The notes under the pieces are model-generated. The model did not search any database. It was not told the origin of the DNA and saw only the letters and a program-made list of their open reading frames with translations. The translations under genes were made by a program, and so were the position numbers. From NCBI RefSeq assembly GCF_003259335.1, contig NZ_QLLL01000008.1, positions 124,001-188,000 of the forward strand: a DNA stretch of 64,000 nucleotides. The letters are read 5' to 3'. This DNA comes from Chitinophaga skermanii. Its GTDB lineage: Bacteria; Bacteroidota; Bacteroidia; Chitinophagales; Chitinophagaceae. Position 1 is the stretch's first letter. Every line of letters begins with the position of its first letter. This document shows positions 42,095 through 50,444 of the stretch, piece after piece.

Positions 42095-43387
42095 ATGCGA
42101 CGATCCATTTTGCTAACAATTATTAGCTGCTGCACTTTATCCGCCAAAGCACAAATGCCACCTATTTCCCAAGACAGTATTGTTGTTTATTTCGACGAGA
42201 TAAAAGCCGCCTCTCAAAAAAGCATGCAACTTTGGGGAAAAGAAGTATATGGCCCCATGCTACTTGTTGATCCTAGCACGCGTACAGTGTATGCCAATGA
42301 ACCCGATTCAGCAGGCTTATTAAAGCAACAAGGAGCCATTTATACGGGGATATTGCCCAAGGATGTTAATATTTCCAATACAGCTATGAATTGGAGTGGA
42401 AAAAGATGGGCCACCATTATGCTACCTCTTCCAAAGGATAAACAGCAACGTGTAAATTTACTTGCACACGAGTCGTTCCACCGGTTACAGCCAGCCTTAG
42501 GTTTCGCGCTCAATAGCCCAGAAAATAATCACCTCGATCAAAAGGAAGGAAGAATATACTTACGCCTAGAACTAGCTGCTCTAGGCAAAGCCTTACAGGC
42601 TTCCAACGGTAAAGAGGTAAAAACACACCTCACCCATGCTCTTATTTTTAGAAAATACCGCTATGCTATATATGATAAAGCGGCCGGCACTGAAAACTCC
42701 CTAGAGCTAAATGAAGGCATAGCGGAGTTTACAGGCGCTATTGTAACGGGTAGAACGAAAGCCGAAGCAACGGCGTACTTTCTTAACGGGATCAATAAGT
42801 TCTTACAAAACCCAACATTCGTTCGCTCATTTGCTTATAATACAACCCCTATTTACGGGTATATCCTCTATCAAAAGAACAATAACTGGCAAAAGCAAAT
42901 CACGGCAAATACAGACTTAACCAGTTTCTTTATCAAAGCATTTGGCATCAACATCCCGGCGAATGTTCAAGCTGCCGCCACACGGGTGGCCAACAATTAT
43001 AATGGTAGCGCAATTGTACAACAAGAAGCAGAAAGGGAAATAAACATCCAACAATTAATTGCCGAATACAAACGCAAATTCATACAAGAGCCACATGTTG
43101 ACATAAAGTTTGTGCAAATGAATGTCTCCTTCGATCCAAGAAACATTATGCCTTTAGAAGATAAAGGCACGGTTTACCCCAACGCTCGCATCACCGATGT
43201 GTGGGGTATATTAACGGTTGAGAACGGCGCCTTGATGAGCCCCAATTGGGATAAAATTACCGTTACCCAGCCTACAAAAATGGATGGGAATAAAGTAACA
43301 GGTGATGGATGGACCCTTGAATTAACCGGGGGCTACCAGGTAACTAAAGATGAAGCCACCGGGCATTTTAAACTTATAAAACAGTAA
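42095..43387 (+). CDS. Secreted gluzincin-like putative metallopeptidase
   Basis: A 430-residue protein from the ATG at 42095, which opens a signal peptide (MRRSILLTIISCCTLSAKAQ). A zinc-site pattern is visible: HESFH (His125, Glu126, His129) and, about 80 residues later, the glutamate-rich segment LNEGIAEF (Glu207), the spacing of a HExxH plus downstream Glu gluzincin. The C-terminal 110 residues are beta-rich (DVWGILTVENGALMSPNWDKITV) and may be a separate domain. Exported. No family was named; peptidase function is inferred from the motif. Convergent with the metallo-beta-lactamase gene. Confidence 0.75.
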   Translation: MRRSILLTIISCCTLSAKAQMPPISQDSIVVYFDEIKAASQKSMQLWGKEVYGPMLLVDPSTRTVYANEPDSAGLLKQQGAIYTGILPKDVNISNTAMNWSGKRWATIMLPLPKDKQQRVNLLAHESFHRLQPALGFALNSPENNHLDQKEGRIYLRLELAALGKALQASNGKEVKTHLTHALIFRKYRYAIYDKAAGTENSLELNEGIAEFTGAIVTGRTKAEATAYFLNGINKFLQNPTFVRSFAYNTTPIYGYILYQKNNNWQKQITANTDLTSFFIKAFGINIPANVQAAATRVANNYNGSAIVQQEAEREINIQQLIAEYKRKFIQEPHVDIKFVQMNVSFDPRNIMPLEDKGTVYPNARITDVWGILTVENGALMSPNWDKITVTQPTKMDGNKVTGDGWTLELTGGYQVTKDEATGHFKLIKQ

Positions 43388-43389
43388 CT

Positions 43390-43427
43390 AAAAAAAAGAC
43401 GATCATATATAGATGATCGTCTTTTTT
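43390..43427. terminator. Bidirectional terminator between the gluzincin-like gene and the beta-lactamase gene
   Basis: Stem AAAAAAAGACGATCA-tatata-(GA)TGATCGTCTTTTTT with A and T runs on both sides, squeezed between convergent genes. Confidence 0.92.
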
Positions 43428-43428
43428 A

Positions 43429-44184
43429 TTATTTCGTACTGAATAACTGTATCGTAAAATCTAGCAATTTACTATTCCCATATTCACCGTGGCCGGGAAC
43501 AACCACTTTTACTTGTGGATAAGCAGCTTTTACTTTCTCTACTGTACCAGGCCATGCTGCTACATTGGCATCTCCTAAAAAGCCTTTTCCGGCGTCTATT
43601 TCTTTAATGAGGCAACCGCCAAATAATACTTTTTCACTAGGGAAATACCCCACAACGTTATCCCTTGTATGCCCCTCTCCAAAGAATTTGGCCACAATAT
43701 GCTCTTTGCCCACAGGCAGTGCCAAGGAATCTGTAAAGCTGTTTTGTGGTACTGTAAAGTTCCTTTCTTGTGCTAGGGCAATTGTTTTGTAATTGGCGTA
43801 GGAAGGTATATTGTGACTGTGGAAGGCTTGTAAGCCACCTAAACAGTCGCTGTGGAAGTGTGTAGGTATGATCGCATTCACTTTAAAATGCTGCGTGTCT
43901 TGCAACCATTTTAGTAAAAGTTCAGTGCCTTTGTCGTTTGTAGGTGTGTCGAAGATGATGGCTTCTTTGTTATTGCTTACAATAAGCCCATTACATGGTA
44001 CATTCCCGAAATCATCGGTTTGTAAGTAAGAGGTATGTTGGTAAGTATGAGGGGTAATTTGAGTGATGATTAACTCATCCGACTTGAATACTACTTTGGG
44101 TTTGAATGATGCTTTTCGTTGTGCGTTTGCTTGAAATAAGTTCATGCAAAGCAAACAGATGCATAGGGCTGTGATGATTCTCAT
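43429..44184 (-). CDS. Subclass B1 metallo-beta-lactamase
   Basis: A 251-residue exported enzyme (signal MRIITALCICLLCMNLFQANA). All zinc ligands of subclass B1 are in place: His109, His111 and Asp113 in THFHSDC, His172 in GEGHTRDN, Cys191 in FGGCLIKE and His232 in PGHGEYG. Cys191 in the position of Cys221 separates it from B2 and B3 and from the general MBL fold. Other B1 marks are the DTPTNDKGTELLL segment and NGLIVSNN. It should hydrolyse beta-lactams, including carbapenems by family knowledge, but activity is not shown here. It is divergent from an AraC gene and preceded by a leader hairpin. Confidence 0.93.
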   Translation of the reverse strand: MRIITALCICLLCMNLFQANAQRKASFKPKVVFKSDELIITQITPHTYQHTSYLQTDDFGNVPCNGLIVSNNKEAIIFDTPTNDKGTELLLKWLQDTQHFKVNAIIPTHFHSDCLGGLQAFHSHNIPSYANYKTIALAQERNFTVPQNSFTDSLALPVGKEHIVAKFFGEGHTRDNVVGYFPSEKVLFGGCLIKEIDAGKGFLGDANVAAWPGTVEKVKAAYPQVKVVVPGHGEYGNSKLLDFTIQLFSTK

Positions 44185-44211
44185 ATTGAACGGTTGTTTA
44201 AATTGGGTTTG

Positions 44212-44257
44212 ATGGAAAGGCGAGCTAAAGTTTCCTAGCGAGCACTTCGCTTTCCAT
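44212..44257 (-). promoter_or_regulatory. Leader hairpin upstream of the beta-lactamase gene
   Basis: ATGGAAAGGCGA (44212-44223) pairs with TCGCTTTCCAT (44247-44257) with one bulged base; the interior adds GCT/AGC. It would sit in the 5' leader about 28 nt before the start codon at 44184. Confidence 0.5.
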
Positions 44258-44260
44258 GGT

Positions 44261-44318
44261 CGTTAAAATTAACGAAATTGCAAGAGATTTAATTGTTGCA
44301 TATCCTGTAAATTACAGG
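44261..44318. promoter_or_regulatory. Two palindromes in the divergent beta-lactamase/AraC control region
   Basis: CGTTAA-AA-TTAACG (44261-44274) and the perfect 15-bp palindrome CCTGTAA-A-TTACAGG (44304-44318) lie between the divergent genes; the second is 24 bp before the AraC start. Both are candidate regulator-binding sites. Confidence 0.5.
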
Positions 44319-44342
44319 GTAGATATAAATGAGCGAATGTAA

Positions 44343-45179
44343 ATGCAGTCTATTATTATAAAACCTAAGCACCCGGTACTACAGCAGTACGTACAATACT
44401 TCTTGTTTTTCAAAAAGCAGGATGCTACGTTTTTACAATACGTTACCTTTCCTAATAACAACCTATGCCTCGCCATTTATAAGGAAAACCATGTACAATA
44501 CGAACATCAGTCTGTTCATAACGATTGTACAATCACCCAAGGCCGCAAAAGTTTTACTAGTAAACTATATGGTTTTCACAAGAAGCCGTTTACAGTGGAA
44601 ATTAGTAGTATGCTCGACCAAGTTTGTATTGTTTTTTACCCTGCCGCTTTAAAAGCATTTACAGCAGAACAGTATAATAATTTGATGGCCTTAAGTAAGG
44701 TAGAAGATATCTTCTCGTTGAAGGATCATGCACTGATAGAAAGAATATTTGAGGAAGATGCTTTCCCAAAACGGGCAGCTATTTTAGAAGATCTACTTTT
44801 ACAGAACCTAAACGATAATATCCCGGCTACATTAAAAGCAGCTTTGCACGTAATTGAAACCGGTCAACTGGATGAGCTATCGGTGGATTTACTGGCGAAA
44901 AAACTCCATGTAAGCGTTTCTTCCCTATTCAGGTTGTTTACCAATTACATCGGGCAAAGTCCTAAAGCATACCTCAAAACTGTACGTTTCCGCCAAACGC
45001 TACACGAGTTATTGCACAAACAGCAACGCCTTACCCATATTGCTTACGATCACCAGTATTACGACCAAGCTCATTTTATCAACGATTTCAAAGCGTTCGC
45101 TGGGTATACGCCCAAACAACTCGTCAATAAAGTTTCGATCCAACAGGACGACCTTGCATGGATTTACAATAAGCCTTAA
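44343..45179 (+). CDS. AraC family transcriptional regulator
   Basis: A 278-residue protein with an N-terminal DUF6597-like sensor region (KPKHPVLQQYVQYFLFFKKQDATFLQYVTFPNNNLCLAIY) and a C-terminal AraC DNA-binding half (about residues 175-270: LDELSVDLLAKKLHVSVSSLFRLFTNYIGQSPKAYLK and ITHIAYDHQYYDQAHFINDFKAFAGYTPKQL). It is divergent from the B1 metallo-beta-lactamase gene and 68 bp upstream of an S41 peptidase gene, so either could be its target. Confidence 0.92.
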   Translation: MQSIIIKPKHPVLQQYVQYFLFFKKQDATFLQYVTFPNNNLCLAIYKENHVQYEHQSVHNDCTITQGRKSFTSKLYGFHKKPFTVEISSMLDQVCIVFYPAALKAFTAEQYNNLMALSKVEDIFSLKDHALIERIFEEDAFPKRAAILEDLLLQNLNDNIPATLKAALHVIETGQLDELSVDLLAKKLHVSVSSLFRLFTNYIGQSPKAYLKTVRFRQTLHELLHKQQRLTHIAYDHQYYDQAHFINDFKAFAGYTPKQLVNKVSIQQDDLAWIYNKP

Positions 45180-45247
45180 AAGTTGGTCGATTTTTACAAT
45201 TCTCCCTTCAGGGGATCAACTTTCTTTGCGTATAAAAACAGTTTATC

Positions 45248-46828
45248 GTGAAGCGTGTTATTTTCATTTTTATCTTACCACTATTGGCTTGGGCAACCAA
45301 TGCAAGCTGCCAACAAACGGATATAAAGGATTCCCTACCAACCTTTACCTACCAACAAATGTTGGAAGACTACGATACGCTGGTATCCAATATTAAACAA
45401 GTAAGCCCCATCATCTACTATAACAAAGAAGTACGGGGCATCGATTTCGAACAACACGCGCGTACGCTACGCTCGCTTATCACCCCGCAAACCACCACGG
45501 GCAATTTCCTTCAAATAGTGGCCAAAACGCTTCGTGCAGCACAAGATGGGCATACCGGTAGGCTAGGTACTTGGCAACTCGATATCATGAAAAAATACTG
45601 GATTCCCGATGGTCATGTACCCGGTATCGATAGTGCAGATACAGAAAATGCCTATAAGTACGCCGCCTATTTTAAGCAACTAGAACAAACAAAACTCGAC
45701 CTGAACCTCGTGTATACAAATGGAGAATACTACAATTTGCTGCCATTTATCTACAAAGGCAAACAGTATCCTGCGGCCATGCGCCTCGCACGTTGCAATG
45801 GTGTAGCCATTCATGCGTATGTTGCCTCGTTAGTGGAAACAGTATCGCCGTTACGATGGGATAGAAAACAGAACAGGGTATATGAAGAAACCTTCTATAT
45901 GCATCCCAGCAATTTCCGCAATAATACCCTACAGCTAGAATTTGTACATCACAACAATAAAGTTGAGCAGCTCAATATAACGACGAAGGATACCCTCATT
46001 TTTTCACAAAAAAGTAATGGGAAGTATGGTTATAATAGTTCTTCCGATTCCTTGGTTATACACTATTTCGAGCAACAAGGTATCTTTTATGTAAAGCTCC
46101 CTATGATGATCCAAGAGATGGGCGATACCATAAAGCAAGCGCTTACAACTACCATGAAAGACCATAAAATAAGAGCGGTAGTGGTAGACATTAGGGGCAA
46201 TGGCGGTGGCAGCGACCTAACATATAGTAAATTCTTGTCGATGATTGTTAAAGCGCCACTCAGGATGAATATCGTTGTAGGTAGGAACTTTAGTCCTTTT
46301 ATACAAAAGCGTTGGCAAATTAATAGCGATACGATTGCCCGCAGGCCGGCTTATACCTTCAAACCCAATACGCCTACCTTGAAGGAACCGAGTATGTATT
46401 TTATCCAGCAATCATACGATTTCGTAGTGCCGGATAGTAATACGTATGCTTTAGATGCGAAGATTTACATTTTACAAGACCGCTTTATTTACTCTTCTGC
46501 TAGTAATTTATCGAGCCTCGCCAAGTATAGCGATCAACTGGTTAGTATTGGCCAAACGCCCGATTTGCTAGGCGGGTTGCAAGCCGATCCTATTGTGATG
46601 ATGTTACCACATAGTAAAATCATTTTTAGGGTAGAGCCACAAGTAGATTTCACGGGAATTGAGAAGATAGACGACCTATTCCAGAATAATGTAGAGCATT
46701 ATGTACCGTACACCATTGAACAATTGTACTTACGGGTAACAACGAAGGAGGATGTAAATGGGAAACAATATTTACTACAACACGATCCATTATTTAAGAA
46801 GGTATTAGCTTTAGAAAAGAAGCCGTAA
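45248..46828 (+). CDS. S41 family (C-terminal processing) peptidase, secreted
   Basis: A 526-residue protein starting at GTG (45248), which gives a signal peptide KRVIFIFILPLLAWATNASCQQ; the SC could be a weak lipobox. The S41 catalytic domain is in the second half: AVVVDIRGNGGGSDLTYSKFLS, then the serine segment FIYSSASNLSSLAKYSD. The N-terminal half (about 40-250) is a substrate- or PDZ-like region rich in YNKE and DGHTGR motifs. S41 peptidases cleave protein C-termini in the periplasm or outside. It is probably co-regulated with the AraC gene upstream. Confidence 0.88.
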   Translation: MKRVIFIFILPLLAWATNASCQQTDIKDSLPTFTYQQMLEDYDTLVSNIKQVSPIIYYNKEVRGIDFEQHARTLRSLITPQTTTGNFLQIVAKTLRAAQDGHTGRLGTWQLDIMKKYWIPDGHVPGIDSADTENAYKYAAYFKQLEQTKLDLNLVYTNGEYYNLLPFIYKGKQYPAAMRLARCNGVAIHAYVASLVETVSPLRWDRKQNRVYEETFYMHPSNFRNNTLQLEFVHHNNKVEQLNITTKDTLIFSQKSNGKYGYNSSSDSLVIHYFEQQGIFYVKLPMMIQEMGDTIKQALTTTMKDHKIRAVVVDIRGNGGGSDLTYSKFLSMIVKAPLRMNIVVGRNFSPFIQKRWQINSDTIARRPAYTFKPNTPTLKEPSMYFIQQSYDFVVPDSNTYALDAKIYILQDRFIYSSASNLSSLAKYSDQLVSIGQTPDLLGGLQADPIVMMLPHSKIIFRVEPQVDFTGIEKIDDLFQNNVEHYVPYTIEQLYLRVTTKEDVNGKQYLLQHDPLFKKVLALEKKP

Positions 46829-46830
46829 AT

Positions 46831-46878
46831 AAAAAGTGCGGGGTGTAGAAGAAAATATGCTACACCCCGCACTTTTAT
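46831..46878. terminator. Bidirectional terminator between the S41 and ChaN-like genes
   Basis: Perfect 17-bp stem AAAAGTGCGGGGTGTAG / CTACACCCCGCACTTTT with A and T runs on both sides, between convergent genes. Confidence 0.93.
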
Positions 46879-46891
46879 ATAATCAATATAA

Positions 46892-47950
46892 TTATTTCAA
46901 CTTAGATAATGCTTCCGAGTTTCTCAATAATGCTACATACTGGAAATACTGGGTAGTGTTAGTACCTGCTGCCGGTAGAATGTTATCGCCAAACAACCTG
47001 GATTTCATGCTTATTATTTCCTGTGAAGCATGGTAAGGAGTGTTCTTCGCGTTGATATTGAAAAGGGTAATCGAATTAGGCTGACTGGCTTCTTTCAAGT
47101 TATTAATACCTTTTACCACCATTAGCGGCCCATCGGCATTCGCCCATTTGATTTTTTCATCGGGCGGCGTAGGGATTTGCGGGTTTTTAGGTAGGTACAT
47201 ATAGCTGTCTATCGTATGACTAACAATACTAATAGTTTTGAAGCCGGCCTTTTTAAGATGCGTTGCTAGCGGTGTGGCTAAAGCAGGAACAGGCTGTTGC
47301 AAAGTATGGAAGTAGCCGAAGAGGCCGTAGAACTTCTCGTTCGCCAAACCTAATTGCTGGATGTACTGCTGGAAGTTAAGGAACATAGCCGAATCGCGGG
47401 GAATAGTACGATCCTTATCATCAAAACCTTTATCAATACCGAGTACGGTAATTTTCATTGAATCGGCTAAACCGTTGTTGTAATCATAAATAGCATCCCA
47501 TTTCTCCAACAATTCCTGGCTCGATTGCTGGGGAATTCTTTTGCTGATATTAACGACTACATCTTTCAATATGGCCAAATTTTTTGGCGAACTGCGCAAA
47601 AAGGTGTTCAATTCCTTCGCGGTAGTGCTATCCATTTCAGCAATGTAATACTTGATGCCTAGCTTTTTATGCAAATAAGTTAACAAGTTTTTATCCAACG
47701 TTTGGTTACCGGCAAATCCATGGATTTCGCCTAGTAGGATTACCTGCGATTGGTAGAACGCCTCGTCAAAAACCTTCCCATCTACACTGTCTTTTACTAC
47801 TGCCGAGTGGGATGCTAAATACTGGACGGTGTCCTTTTTAGTGCCTCCTACGAAAAGCTTGTTGCTGATGTACAAATAAATGGTGGGGATTAAGATGATA
47901 CTTAATAATACAATCAGCGCGATTTTAAGGATTTTGAAAAACTTCTTCAT
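46892..47950 (-). CDS. Membrane-anchored EreA/ChaN (TIKI-like) superfamily protein
   Basis: A 352-residue protein from the ATG at 47950 with an N-terminal membrane anchor (ILKIALIVLLSIILIPTIYLYI). The body opens with AFYQSQVILLGEIHGF, the GEIHG motif of the ChaN / erythromycin esterase-like superfamily, followed by YYIAEMDSTTAKELN and later IKIVLGIDKGF-type strand. Proteins of this fold are haem-binding lipoproteins, esterases or peptidases, so the activity is open. The longer frame from 48028 would start in a region without a plausible signal. It is 83 bp downstream of the AraC gene 48033-48845 on the same strand. Confidence 0.72.
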   Translation of the reverse strand: MKKFFKILKIALIVLLSIILIPTIYLYISNKLFVGGTKKDTVQYLASHSAVVKDSVDGKVFDEAFYQSQVILLGEIHGFAGNQTLDKNLLTYLHKKLGIKYYIAEMDSTTAKELNTFLRSSPKNLAILKDVVVNISKRIPQQSSQELLEKWDAIYDYNNGLADSMKITVLGIDKGFDDKDRTIPRDSAMFLNFQQYIQQLGLANEKFYGLFGYFHTLQQPVPALATPLATHLKKAGFKTISIVSHTIDSYMYLPKNPQIPTPPDEKIKWANADGPLMVVKGINNLKEASQPNSITLFNINAKNTPYHASQEIISMKSRLFGDNILPAAGTNTTQYFQYVALLRNSEALSKLK

Positions 47951-48032
47951 GATTTTGTTGTATGATAGGGATATGAACTTGGCAAAAATACAAGACTCTT
48001 TATTATTTACCTTGTAAAAACGGAACATGATT

Positions 48033-48845
48033 TTACCGTTTTATGTGCCAAAAGGTATCTTCTTCTCCCAGTAAAGTCCCCTTTGTAAAGAAAGAAGAGG
48101 GGGTATTGGCTGCCAAGTTTTTGTACGTTTTATTGAAATGTGATTGGTCGTTATAATTGAATGCATGCGCTAGCGATGTGAAAGATGCCCCGGGGTTGTC
48201 GAATAATTTGTTGTTGATTGTTTTCCTAAACACCACAATTTCATGCAACTTTTTGACGGCAATGCCCATATGGGATTGAAAAAGTCGATTTAAGTGCTGG
48301 CGACTAATACTAAGATGTTTAGCCAAACCCTCCACTGTAAATGTTTCGTAATGGTCGAAAATATAGGCTAATGCTGCTGTAATAATGGGTTGCTGTACGC
48401 GTTGGTATCGTTTGAGGAGATAGTTATCCAATAGGCCAACTAGTACCTCTTTATTGGTAGTGGCAAATAAGGCATTTACTTCTTCTAATTGAAAGAAAGA
48501 TTGATCATACAAATACGCCGAGTAGCAAATGTTTTGGAAGAATTGCTGTACCCCGAAAGGATGGAATACAATAACAATCCTATTCAAAGGCCCGCTTTGC
48601 TTTACTTGCAATACTTTCGTGCGGATAGGGGAATAAATCTGGTAGGGGCTGGCTGCCTCGTCGTAGGTCATTACGTTATTATTCTTGGGAAGATGCGATT
48701 TGTAGATAGAAATAGTGCTATTGAAATGGGGGAAGCATTGGTATTCCAAGTAGTTGTTAGCGGGTTTTACATCTAAGTAGTAATAATCCACGTATTGTGC
48801 AATAAGGGGGGCTTGGGGTTTGAAAGTGATAAATAAATCCTTCAT
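48033..48845 (-). CDS. AraC family transcriptional regulator
   Basis: A 270-residue protein starting at MKDLFITFKPQAPLI (48845). The N-terminal DUF6597-like part (YLEYQCFPHFNSTISIYKSHL, RIVIVFHPFGVQQFF) is similar in build to that of the 44343-45179 regulator, suggesting paralogy. The C-terminal AraC half has VEGLAKHLSISRQHLNRLFQSHMG and LAHAFNYNDQSHFNKTYKNLAANTPSSF. It is followed on the same strand by the ChaN-like gene, its likeliest partner. Confidence 0.9.
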   Translation of the reverse strand: MKDLFITFKPQAPLIAQYVDYYYLDVKPANNYLEYQCFPHFNSTISIYKSHLPKNNNVMTYDEAASPYQIYSPIRTKVLQVKQSGPLNRIVIVFHPFGVQQFFQNICYSAYLYDQSFFQLEEVNALFATTNKEVLVGLLDNYLLKRYQRVQQPIITAALAYIFDHYETFTVEGLAKHLSISRQHLNRLFQSHMGIAVKKLHEIVVFRKTINNKLFDNPGASFTSLAHAFNYNDQSHFNKTYKNLAANTPSSFFTKGTLLGEEDTFWHIKR

Positions 48846-49552
48846 TTCTCTGCTGCAAATTGTGGTATAAAGATACAACTAATTGCAAATTAGGATGATG
48901 GCTGCTATACCTATACAAAAACACAGGTAGGTGATTGCTTTCCAAATATGCCGTAGACTACCTTGAAAAATTAGAACTACTTGATTCTCAATTACAATAT
49001 ATTTTATCGCATTTTAAGCCGTTTCTATAGCCTAGGGTGGCTTTTGGAGGGAGTGGTTGGGTGGATGTGTAAAAGCTCAAAAATGCGGTTGTTTTGATCT
49101 TTTTTTGACATTGTGAACTGGTGTGTGCATGGATCTTTTATGCCAATATTATTAGGACAATATCCTGAATTTTGCAAAAGCATTGCTAATCAACTAATTA
49201 CTATGCCAAGCCTTTACGAAGCCTTTGAAGACCCTTTGACTTCCCTTTGACGACCCTTTGAAAAGCCTTTGAAATGCCTTTGACTCCCCTTTGAAAGACT
49301 TTAACCTGCCTTTAAAAGACTTTGACAAGACTTATAGAAAAGCTACCCAATATATCCAACATATATGGGGAATATATCTCCATATAGCAACTACGCGGTT
49401 TTACCATTGAAAGAACATTAAACTAACATTGGAAGATATTATAATTCCCTTTTGGAAGACCCTCTTAAAAGCAATTTCTATTTCGTATTTAACCCCAGGC
49501 ATCCTTCATTGCGACAAAATTCCCGCAAGCACGCCTTTTCTTGAAAATAAAT
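48846..49552. other. Large gene-free region upstream of the ArsR operon
   Basis: About 700 bp without a supportable gene. It holds the 11-bp array (49210-49340), an 18-bp motif GAGTGGTTGGGTGGATGT (49051-49068) shared with another array region, and AT-rich stretches such as ATATATGGGGAATATATCTCCATATAG (49361-49387), a local inverted repeat. No tRNA or known RNA family was recognised. Confidence 0.7.
49210..49340. repeat. Tandem degenerate 11-bp repeat, unit SCCTTTGAMDD
   Basis: Twelve units in register: GCCTTTACGAA, GCCTTTGAAGA, CCCTTTGACTT, CCCTTTGACGA, CCCTTTGAAAA, GCCTTTGAAAT, GCCTTTGACTC, CCCTTTGAAAG, ACTTTAACCT, GCCTTTAAAAG, ACTTTGACAAG, ACTTATAGAAA. All are 11 bp except one of 10 bp. 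The fixed SCCT start matches the SCCTATC unit at 20592-20704. Confidence 0.92.
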
Positions 49553-49584
49553 TTTGCGAAACCAATTGGTTGCGCGTATATTTG
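49553..49584 (+). promoter_or_regulatory. Promoter with embedded ArsR-type operator
   Basis: TTTG (49553-49556), a 20-bp spacer and the perfect consensus TATATTTG (49577-49584). The spacer holds the perfect palindrome AACCAATTGGTT (49560-49571), extended by GCG/CGC with one mismatched pair to 49556-49575. Transcription would begin near 49591, ahead of the ATG at 49619. A dimeric repressor bound here would block the promoter. Confidence 0.8.
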
Positions 49585-49618
49585 CAACCGAATGGTTTCA
49601 TAACGATAACAAGTTTAC

Positions 49619-49936
49619 ATGAGAAGAGATATTTTCCAAGCCATTGCCGACCCTACTCGCAGGGCCATTATTGCACTGATCGCCGTGCAGGCAATGACGC
49701 CCAACGCGATCGCCGAACATTTTGATACCACGCGCCAAGCGGTTTCTAAACACTTGAAGATTTTGTCGGAATGCGATTTGATTAAACAGGAACAGCAAGG
49801 TCGTGAAATCTATTACTTACTAGAGATTGAAAAAATGAAAGAAATAGATAAATGGCTGGAGCAATTCAGAAAAATATGGGAAACCCGCTTCGAACAGCTC
49901 GACCAGTTATTAGCCACGCTTAAAAAAAACAAGTAA
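49619..49936 (+). CDS. ArsR family winged-helix transcriptional repressor
   Basis: A 105-residue regulator: MRRDIFQAIADPTRRAIIALI, MTPNAIAEHFDTTRQAVSKHLKILSECDLIKQEQQGREIYYLLE is the ArsR winged helix. It lacks the cysteine metal sites of ArsR/SmtB, like the SdpR-type group that pairs with SRPBCC proteins. It heads a tight operon: the next gene starts 1 bp after its stop codon. The operator in its own promoter suggests autoregulation. Confidence 0.95.
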   Translation: MRRDIFQAIADPTRRAIIALIAVQAMTPNAIAEHFDTTRQAVSKHLKILSECDLIKQEQQGREIYYLLEIEKMKEIDKWLEQFRKIWETRFEQLDQLLATLKKNK

Positions 49937-49937
49937 C

Positions 49938-50441
49938 ATGAAACACAATTTGCAGTTCGACTTCGTCGCTGATAAGAAAAACAATACGCTCACCATTACA
50001 CGTGAATTCGCGGCCGACCGCGACCTAGTTTGGGATTGTTACACCAAAAGTGAATTGTTAGACCAATGGTTCGCCCCGAAACCATTCACGACGAAAACAA
50101 AATCAATGGAATTCCGAGAAGGCGGTCATTGGCATTATGCCATGGTAGACCCTAATGGCGCCGAATACTGGGGTTGGACTGATTACCTCAAAATTCAACC
50201 CAAAGATTATTATACATCTATCGACGGTTTTTGCGATGAGGCCGGTACAATCAACCCTGCTTTGCCGAGGGCCGATTGGCAGGTTACTTTTTCCGATAAA
50301 GGAGAACATGCGGTTGTAAATACCGTGGTAACCTATAAATCGTTAGCCGATTTAGAAACTGTTATCAACATGGGCATGCAAGAAGGCTTAACCCTTACCT
50401 TAGAAAAACTCGACGAATTATTAAACACCCTAAAGAAATAA
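49938..50441 (+). CDS. SRPBCC (AHSA1-like) domain protein
   Basis: A 167-residue cytosolic protein with the AHSA1-type START fold: LTITREFAADRDLVWDCYTKSELLDQWFAPKPF, MEFREGGHWHYAMVDPNGAEYWGW and VTFSDKGEHAVVNTVVTYKS. It probably binds a hydrophobic ligand in its cavity; a hypothetical link to cellular stress follows only from the usual partnership with ArsR repressors. Middle gene of the ArsR operon, 1 bp after arsR-like and 3 bp before a second SRPBCC gene. Confidence 0.92.
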   Translation: MKHNLQFDFVADKKNNTLTITREFAADRDLVWDCYTKSELLDQWFAPKPFTTKTKSMEFREGGHWHYAMVDPNGAEYWGWTDYLKIQPKDYYTSIDGFCDEAGTINPALPRADWQVTFSDKGEHAVVNTVVTYKSLADLETVINMGMQEGLTLTLEKLDELLNTLKK

Positions 50442-50444
50442 AAT

